Shown here one piece after another: positions 57,065 to 64,000 of a stretch of DNA of 64,000 nt. Each line of letters starts with the position of its first letter. Position 1 is the first letter of the stretch. A program made the position numbers and the translations under genes. This DNA comes from Sipunculus nudus (lineage: Eukaryota; Annelida; Sipuncula; Golfingiida; Sipunculidae): the NCBI GenBank assembly GCA_026874595.1, contig CM049306.1, forward strand, positions 73,345,642-73,409,641. Reading direction: 5' to 3'. The notes beneath the pieces are model-generated. The model did not search any database. It worked only from the letters and a program-made list of their open reading frames with translations, and was not told the DNA's origin.

Positions 57065-59345
57065 TGCGATGGTGCGGCGTCGTGTGTCGTGCGTCGTATG
57101 TCGTCTGTACGTTAACCATAGCTATCTCAAAAACGGCAGGAGCTAGCATCACCAAATTTTTTGCAAATGATTAGTCATCCAAAAAACTATGTCAGATTTT
57201 GTTTGTTTTTTTTCTAACTGCATTTTCTTAGATTTTATAGGAAAAAAGCTAAAAAAGCTTTAAAAATCTTCTTCTCCGAAATTGTTTAGCCAAATTGTCA
57301 AATATTTCACAGAAATAATCCCTGGAACAATCTTTCTCAAGTTTGTTCGAATGGTTCCAGTTCGATGATTTTTGGCAGAGTTACAGATGGTTGAACTTTG
57401 TTAACTGTGCAAAAAAGCATATTAAAATTTTAATCTCAGAAGGGGCTGGAGCTATCATCACCAAATTTTATGCCAATGTTGGTCACATAGGTCATATCTG
57501 AAATTGAGGTATTGGTGGCGCCACCTGCATCGGCCTTTTTTGTACGGGGGTCATCAGTGCCCGTATCATACTGACAGCTACAAATAACTTCTTCTCTGAA
57601 AAGAAATGGCCAAATTGTTTAATATCGCACAGAAATGATCCTAGGGTAGTGCTTTCTGAAGTTTGTTCAAATGGTCTCAGTTCAGTGACTTTTTGCTAAG
57701 TTATGGGAAGCTGAATTTAGTCATATGCCATAACAGCCCATGTAAGCTAAGTGGCTACAAAAATCTTCTTCTCAAAAACCACTTGGCCAAATTCTTAAAT
57801 CTCGCACATTAATTATCCTTAGATGTTGATAATTCAAGTTTGTTCAAATGGTCTCAGTTCAGTGACTTTTGGCTAAGTTATGGGAAGCTGAATTTAGTCA
57901 TATGCCATAACAGCCCATGTTAGCTGAGTGGCTACAAAAATCTTCTTCTCAAAAACCACTGGGCCAAATTCTTAAATCTCATACATTAATTATCCTTAGA
58001 AGTTGATAATTCAAGTTTGTTCAAATGGTTTTGGTTCAATGATTTTTGGCTGAGTTATGGGAAGCTGAACTTTGCCATTTTGCTGTATTTTCCCATATGA
58101 GTTATAAACCTACAAAACGTTTTTCGACTGATGATAATGAGGCCAGTTTGTTTAATATTTTGCAAGAATAATTCCCTGAATCATTCTAATAATAATTGTC
58201 TTTTATGGTTCCTAAAAATGAATTTTGGGTGAATTATAAAGATTGAATTCAGTCATTTTACCATATATGTTAGCTGCATGAAGCAGATACATCTAGCCTA
58301 GCACCAGTTTATCAGCATCCATTGCATCATGCCTCTAGACATTTAGATTTCAGAATATCTATGGAAAATATTGACAAGAATGTTTTTTAAAAGCTTTTAA
58401 AAAATGTAGATTTATGATATTACATATCATCTGTACACTATTCATAATTTCTCAGGAATAGCAGGAGCTACCATCTCCAAATTTTATGTAATTATCAGTC
58501 ACATATCAAATGTTGATAGTTTCAGCTTATTTTTACTATCTGCATTTACTTAGATTTTACAGGGGAAAAGCTGAAAAAACTTCTTCTTGTAAAGAGTCCA
58601 GCCAAATTGTTCATTATTTTACAGAAATGATCCCAGAGGCGAGCCTTCTCAAGTTTGTTCAAATGGTTTGTGTTGGATAAATTTTAGCAGAGTTACATAA
58701 CAGGCCAAGATTGTGTATGTTTCTTGAATAGGTTGAGAAACTGCCAACTGTTTCAGATTTGGCAACAGATCAAGAGTTCATTCAGTGCAGCCAGATTTAG
58801 GTCAAGAGTTCAATCAGTGCAGCCAAGCACAAGGCATGTGATCACCTCATGGGCAGCATGTGATCATTTCATGGGTAGCATGTGATCACCTCATGAGTAT
58901 CATGTGATCACCTCATGTTCATTCAGTGCAGCCAGGTACAGGTCAAAAGTTCACTCAGTCTAGCCAGGTGCAAGTCAAGAGTTCACTCAGTGCAGTAGCC
59001 TGAGCCAGTAATTTGTCACAGTACACTCGGGGCAACAGCCTTTCTCACCTAAGCCTGGTCAGCCCCGTGCATCAGACTCAAGGTAAGTTTGATGTATTGG
59101 CCTGTTATTCTGACCTGTCTATGTGTCTTTAATGGCTTTCTTGTTCACAAGACAGGTGTTGCCATCTACAATGACTTTTGCAAAGTGTATTTGCCTGCTT
59201 AATTCTACGGAAAAAGTTGATATATCAGCCTGGAATTTGGCATAAATATACATGTCAAATAGCTTTGTCGTATACAAGACTGGTGGTGCCACCTACAATA
59301 ATTTTTGTGTTGTGTGCATTCATGCCAGAATTTCAGCAGTGATGT
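57065..59345 (+). repeat. Dispersed repeat family D, forward copy
   Basis: Begins near GTGCGGCGTCGTGTGTCGTG, then carries repeated modules (CTTCTTCTC.AAAA, GGCCAAATT, CACAGAAATGATCC, CAAGTTTGTTCAAATGG). 57660-58110 holds about three near-identical ~175 bp tandem modules. The reverse copy is at 27240-28990. The copy lies wholly inside the TIR element at 56601-59683. Confidence 0.7.
58830..58920. repeat. Tandem GCATGTGATCACCTCATG repeat
   Basis: About four units of ~25 bp built on the palindrome-bearing ATGTGATCACCTCATG. Flanked on both sides by TTCATTCAGTGCAGCCAG-type repeats (58778-59000). Confidence 0.85.
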
Positions 59346-59693
59346 TTGTGTATTGTTTCTTGTTCAAAATGTTTAGTACTTGCATTGTTCATATATATGA
59401 AAAGTAGTGGTTCAGCATTGAAGCGTTATACCTGGTGTATATCCATATGCACAGGTTCGCATTAGGCCTGTAGGCCTTGTTTTTTTTTTTTTGCAGTAAC
59501 TATTTTCCCAGCCATAGTTCATTCTTCTGTCAATCAATATTCTGTTCTTCTGTCATTCCCTATGCATTTGAATTGCTGATTTTAAGAACGTGCCCGGCCA
59601 AGTCCAGCCTGTTGCATTTTGACGGTCACTTCGTCACCAATTTTCTATGGTGACGAAATGACTGGTGACGAAACGACTGGTTCCCTTGTCCGC

Positions 59694-61646
59694 AACGTAG
59701 TGGTTGCGTTTTCAGCTGTGCATGCAACCCCGCTCTGCAGCCTTTGTACAGGCAGAATTATATGTCCAAGCGACCTATAACTTCTTCACACAATATCTAG
59801 ATATAACCTTTCTTTCGGCCACTCAGTATTTCTTTTAAATTTATTGCTGTGCCTTGATAAGCCTGAAGTAAACAGATTGCCTGCTGATCGCGTGATCAGA
59901 GGGAGCGGCACACGTGGATGAACGATCGGTCTTTCTGGGACCAACCCTACCTGTTGTCAACAATTTAAATAGTTTCAAAATTCACTCCTTAAGCAAAAAT
60001 TTAATTACTTTATTAAATTAACCCTTCTTCTGTCTGTTCTACCTATTATCTTGCTCATAGCCAGTATTCTGCCAGGACCTCTGCTGTAAAACTAGTTATG
60101 CTTTCAGTGATTTATTATCACTGACACCAATAATTTCATTGAACCCATTTGCAGTTTGTTCATACTGTCAGTGATATTTACACTGACATAATACTTGCAG
60201 TGAAAATCATTCACTGCAACTGGCTTTCACTGTCAGTGATATTTGCACTGACATATACCTGCAGTGAAAATCATTCACTGCACTTGGCTTTCACTGTCAG
60301 TGATATTTGCACTGACATATATTTGCAGTGAAAATCATTCACTGCGTTTGGCTTTCATTATCAGTGATATTTGCTCTGACATATACTTGCAGTGAAAATA
60401 AATCACTGCATTTGGCTTTCATTGTCAGTGATATTTGCACTGACATATACTTGCAGTGAGAATGATTCACTGCTTTTGGCCTTCATTGTCTGTGATATTT
60501 CACTGACATATACTTGCAGTTAAGATACTTTACCGCAATGCACATTCACTGTCGGTGGTCGATTCACTGCCATTTACTTACAGTGACCAGACCTCACTGT
60601 TAGTAGCTACACTTGTAAGTGCTTGATATTTAAGCGAGTTGCTCAGACTTTTAACTGGTGAGTCTGTGCAGCTCATAGTCTATATTTAAGCTGTGTTTAT
60701 TACTGTTCCCTTGCTATACCCCACCATGACACAACTGATCCAGAAAAACAAGTAACAGTAATAATATAAGAATAGTACAGCATTGTCTCATGACTTAAGC
60801 ATCAAGGTATTTCCCTGCCAGTTTTCATTACTTTCAGTTATAAACTTAATACACATCATTGAGGGTTGCAAGTTGCTGTAACTTTAAGTGATTGACTTAC
60901 TTCCTTGATTACTAAGCACATTTCCATTGACATTATTTTCTGCAAGCTCCCAGTGCTAGTGTCTACATTAAAGATCCCCTGGCTGTCAGTGAGCTGCTCA
61001 CTGAGCCATACTCAAACATACTGATATATTTATTGTGCCCCTTAGCCTTTTTAGTGCCTTATTCTTGCAAGTCACTTAGTTTGGCACTAATTTTTTTGGA
61101 AGTCTCTAATACATAGGGCTCACCTGAAGTCATTTTGTCTAATAGACTAATCACCTTAGCCCTTCAGTATATTAGCTTTTTGCAGTTTTGTGCAAAAATT
61201 TTCTCTTTCATTAAACTTGGAGCCTGCATTTATTTGTTCATTTCTAAGTCATCTCTGTCTGTTATATCTATGCTGTGCTCATGTCATTACCGTATATAAT
61301 CTCATTGTTCATCTGGCTTGGTGCTTAAGCTTATCAGTTACATATATTTTGTATATGTCACATATATGCGTGAACAGTTGGTACAGCTGAAAACTTCACC
61401 TGTCCCAGCTCACTAGGCTACTAACCTTATGTAATTTCAGTTTCATATTTGGCTTATTAAATCAGTTATTTACAGTTTTTAGTAAGCCCTGCTCTTTGTT
61501 TATTTTTATTCACCTTGCATTAAAAAATAAAGGGGGCGAGTGAAGGAAGGAAGCAGGAGTGATTGCTATAGCCTGTTGTACTCACTTATTGTTAAAGAAT
61601 GGCTAGTCATAAGCGATTAGATGTTTGTTAGGCGTCAGCCAGACAG
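59694..61646. other. Upstream region of the LTR retrotransposon; LTR limits not found
   Basis: Contains the 64-bp array (60160-60570) and an ATTAAAAAATAAAG A-rich polyadenylation-like stretch near 61520. Part of this is probably the element's 5' LTR and leader, but I could not fix LTR ends or a primer site because the 3' LTR lies outside the window. Confidence 0.4.
60160..60570 (+). repeat. 64-bp tandem array of hairpin-forming units
   Basis: About six units, starts of TGTCAGTGAT or variants near 60166, 60231, 60295, 60359, 60423 and 60487. Each unit has two dyads: CACTGTCAGTG-type, and GCAGTGA, a 7-nt loop, TCACTGC. Most stem bases are kept while loop and linker vary. Confidence 0.85.
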
Positions 61647-63492
61647 ATGGCCGAACATCTGCCTGATATACTTACTAAAGACTCCGCCAAAGAGATCATC
61701 CTGCTAAGAGATGAAAACCCAGATTTTGGTCCAGACGATCTTGAAGGTGTGACTGGAGTCTTGGCCACAACATGGCTCCAGCTCGTTCAAGAGGGGAGAC
61801 TGCATTTCTCAAATACAGAACGAAGATCTGACGTCCAAGAGAACGACAGTGCTCCTGCAGATGTGGACATAAATGGGAAAGCCCATAGTGATCCAGAAAT
61901 CGGTCAGCTGTTACGAGCCCATCCCAAACAAGGAGTGTATAGGGGGAATGTTACAAAAAACAGAAGTAAACCCAGAGGCTCTGACAGTACCTCAAACACC
62001 ATACAGGATATAGCCGATACGTTTCCATCATCTGCCATATTGGCATTAAATGCACCAAACCGACGTAGACAGGTGGGCTCAGTCAGCGCAGCATCAAATT
62101 CAACGATGGGCTACTCATGCCACTCAGACGAGGAGGGCAACCAGCTCACTATCCATGAGGTCCCCAGCCAATCTCCACATCGTGAACCTGCTCCTAGGAG
62201 GCCAAGAGTGTCATTAGTCACAAGTCGCTCAGCAACAAGAAACCGCAACCCAAGCCAACATCTGGATGCAGGCCCTTGTCATGATCAAGAACCATATTAT
62301 CATAGCTATGATGTGCCCCCATCTCAGGTGCAACGGAGACCACACAGGGACAATCTGCATGTTCGAGACAGGGAACCAGCTTCCTGGGAGATGAGACATA
62401 GTCACGAAACCATGAGACACTCAAGGTCTGTGCAATCGAGGGAGCAAATACCAAGGCGTCATGTGGAATATCTCCCTGTAGAGGATCACAGGCCTAGGGG
62501 TTGCAAACAATCAGGAAGACGACGGAGGGATCATGGATACTCAAGCACTTCAGAAAGTTCAGATAGCTCAAGTGACCGTGAGTACAGATGTCTGAAGAGA
62601 AAACACACTAAGTACCGCCATCATAGCTCCAGCTCCGATAGCTCAGAGGAGAGACATGGTGGTCATCACAGGGCCCACACAGGTCGCTCTGGCAGCCCCC
62701 AGGCACCAAAGTTAATAACCTTCTCTGGCGGCGAGAACACCAACTGGGACAGCTTTATTTACCAGTTCAATAGGTATGCAGAACGGTATGGATGGTCCAG
62801 TCATAACTGTACAGAACGCCTTCTAGACTGATTTTCGGGTAAAGCACTAGACTATGTGTGGGAACTTAGGCTGGACTCAGACTACCGAACCTTGACCCGC
62901 AAGCTAAGTCAGCGTTTGTGAATTAGTGAGGCGCCCATCACTGTTCGAACAGGAGGAAAGACAAACGTTAGAGGAGTTTGGCCAGAAGGTCCTATTTCAA
63001 GTCATGAACGGCTTCCCCGGAGCAAAGGAATCCACTGTGGTGCGATAAGCGGTCGAGTACTTCCTGAAAGGTTGCCTCGACAAAAAGGCAGCAGCCACAG
63101 CTATGTGCAGAAACCCAACAAAGGTACACAAAGCGGTGCAATATGTCAAAGATGCTGCTAACAACTATAAGGCAATTTATGGCAAGTCATCACTGCCAGT
63201 CCGCAGGGTAAGTTTCCACAGTCATCCAGATTCGGAGGAGGAGACCAGCCATTCAGTCAGAGCCACGAGTGTTAGGGATGCTCCCAACTTTGAGTCTGCT
63301 AGACTCGGTGAGTCAACAGGCAGTTCTGGATTAGAGATGAGAATGAACGAACGAATGGAAAAAATGAACGAGCAATTCAATGAAAGGATGAGCCGTTTAG
63401 AATCTATGCTCCAAACGTTGATGGAACCATCAAGGTCAAGATCTAGGTCACCAAGTTACAGTCGTTCACCCCAGAGACCCGAAGAAACAGTT

Positions 63493-63534
63493 TGCTTTAA
63501 ATGCCACCAAAAGGGCCATTTCAAACAAGATTGC
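63493..63534 (+). other. Gag CCHC zinc knuckle
   Basis: CFKCHQKGHFKQDC fits C-x2-C-x4-H-x4-C exactly, the nucleocapsid RNA-binding knuckle. A coiled-coil-like MNERMEKMNEQFNERMSRLE segment precedes it. Confidence 0.95.
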
Positions 63535-63572
63535 CTGAGTAAATCACAGACAGGCCAGGAAACGGCACAGGG

Positions 63573-63631
63573 TTTAAATGCCAAAGGGTTGGGTCCACTG
63601 GCCAAGACTCAACCCGACTCCTAAATGGCCA
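63573..63631 (+). promoter_or_regulatory. Probable -1 ribosomal frameshift signal (gag to pol)
   Basis: In the gag frame, TTTAAAT (63573-63579) reads T TTA AAT, a canonical X-XXY-YYZ heptamer. After a 6-nt spacer, GGGTTG (63586-63591) pairs with CAACCC (63610-63615). TGGCCA in the loop (63599-63604) can pair with TGGCCA at 63626-63631, giving an H-type pseudoknot. The gag stop TAA is at 63622-63624. The -1 frame from the heptamer is open to the window end and enters the protease. Confidence 0.75.
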
Positions 63632-64000
63632 TCTGGAAGCCAAGGAAAATGTAATCGAGCCCAGCCTTGCACCTGGGGTTTACGGGCAATTAAAGAAAGA
63701 TGAAGACCTGGTGACCATTGAAGCAAATGGGGCTTTTGGTAGAGGGCAATCACTGGTGGTGCCCGTTGAGTTAAATCGAATAAAAGCAAATGCAACAGTA
63801 GACAGTGCCGCACAGGTGTCCATTTTGAGCAAAGAACTGTTTGATCAGATACCGGCAGGCGAACTCATCAATACAAACCGGGTAAACCTGAAAGGTATTG
63901 GAAAAGATGCTAGTCTTATCCCAGCTGTCAAATCAGGAGGCATAAAACTTGGGGACAAGCAGTATGAATGGCAGTGGTATGTAGCAGACATCACAGACCC
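63573..64000 (+). CDS. Pol reading frame start: retroviral-type aspartic protease, partial
   Basis: Open from the slippery heptamer to the end of the window (about 142 codons). ATVDSAAQVSILSKELFD near 63792-63845 is the flap-proximal active-site block: Asp-Ser-Ala-Ala fits the D-[ST]-[GA]-A pattern of retroelement proteases. NLKGIGKDASL and GGIKLGDKQYEW follow, as in pepsin-like retroelement domains. Reverse transcriptase would lie beyond 64000. Confidence 0.8.

Larger units (their letters stand above)
56601..59683. mobile_element. 3.1 kb TIR element with 10-bp TSD (MULE-like?)
   Basis: Inverted ends share CCAGTCGNTTCGTCACC and AGTCATTTCGTCACCA (left 56606-56640, right 59642-59680), with extra TTCGTCACC motifs just inside. 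Perfect direct copies of CCTTGTCCGC flank it (56591-56600 and 59684-59693). The interior contains the family-D repeat and no transposase-like frame, so it is non-autonomous. A 10-bp duplication points to MULE-like or a related superfamily. Confidence 0.8.
61647..64000 (+). pseudogene. LTR retrotransposon gag-pol, 5' part, gag disrupted
   Basis: Ty3/gypsy-type Gag followed by a protease, running off the window end. The first frame (61647-62831) has a good ATG context (CAGATGG), an Arg/Ser-rich middle (about residues 170-350) and, at its end, a capsid-like start PKLITFSGGENTNWDSFIYQ. Lesions: TGA at 62829-62831, TGA at 62919-62921, a frame change between about 62922 and 62945, and TAA at 63046-63048. 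The distal gag frame (to 63624) holds a CCHC zinc knuckle. Protease and pol are then in the -1 frame. The copy cannot make an intact Gag as read here. Confidence 0.85.

Noticed and set aside
61606-61629. Primer binding site at TGGCTAGTCATAAGCG before gag
   Set aside because: It starts with TGG but I could not match it to a tRNA 3' end, and the LTR boundary is not established.

Overview
The window is nuclear DNA of an animal, most likely a mollusc and perhaps a bivalve. It is A+T-rich and gene-poor, with GT-AG introns and many dispersed repeats. The mollusc call rests on repeat families I associate with mollusc genomes: termini reading TTAGCTCAGCTGAC, GGACGGACGG tracts followed by hairpins, and AGGTCAAAGGTCAAGGTCA-bearing repeats. 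It is an inference, not a search result. No bacterial genes, CRISPR array or canonical tRNA/rRNA genes were seen.

One host gene can be reconstructed with confidence. NOL9 (Grc3-type polynucleotide 5'-hydroxyl kinase) lies on the minus strand from 46433 to 32076. It has twelve coding exons, consistent splice phases and a predicted product of 694 aa. Its introns hold a minisatellite, dispersed repeats, and an inverted-repeat element with a hAT-like transposon inserted in one arm. Its stop codon lies inside a four-copy tandem repeat. A second possible host gene is a 79-codon two-helix membrane ORF at 54439-54678, minus strand; its identity is unknown.

The rest is mostly mobile DNA. 1-2005: a ~675 bp tandem duplication, one unit split by a complete 414 bp TRIM-like element whose LTRs carry a tRNA-like A box/B box pair. 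2006-13020: no recognisable gene. 13021-23390: hAT-like MITEs, hairpin-ended repeats, a repeat family carrying nuclear-receptor-type half-sites, and a probable solo LTR. 23391-32075: a GA microsatellite, several repeat families and a tRNA-derived SINE. 46434-59693: four inverted-repeat elements, two with 9-10 bp target duplications. 59694-64000: a 64-bp hairpin-rich tandem array, then the 5' part of an LTR retrotransposon. Its gag is disrupted, but it keeps a textbook -1 frameshift signal (TTTAAAT, 6-nt spacer, possible pseudoknot) before an open protease frame that runs off the window.

The best candidates for something little described are the TRIM with an internal pol III-like promoter in its LTR, the CGGCCGAT and TCTCGGACCA inverted-repeat elements, and the gag-pol recoding signal.
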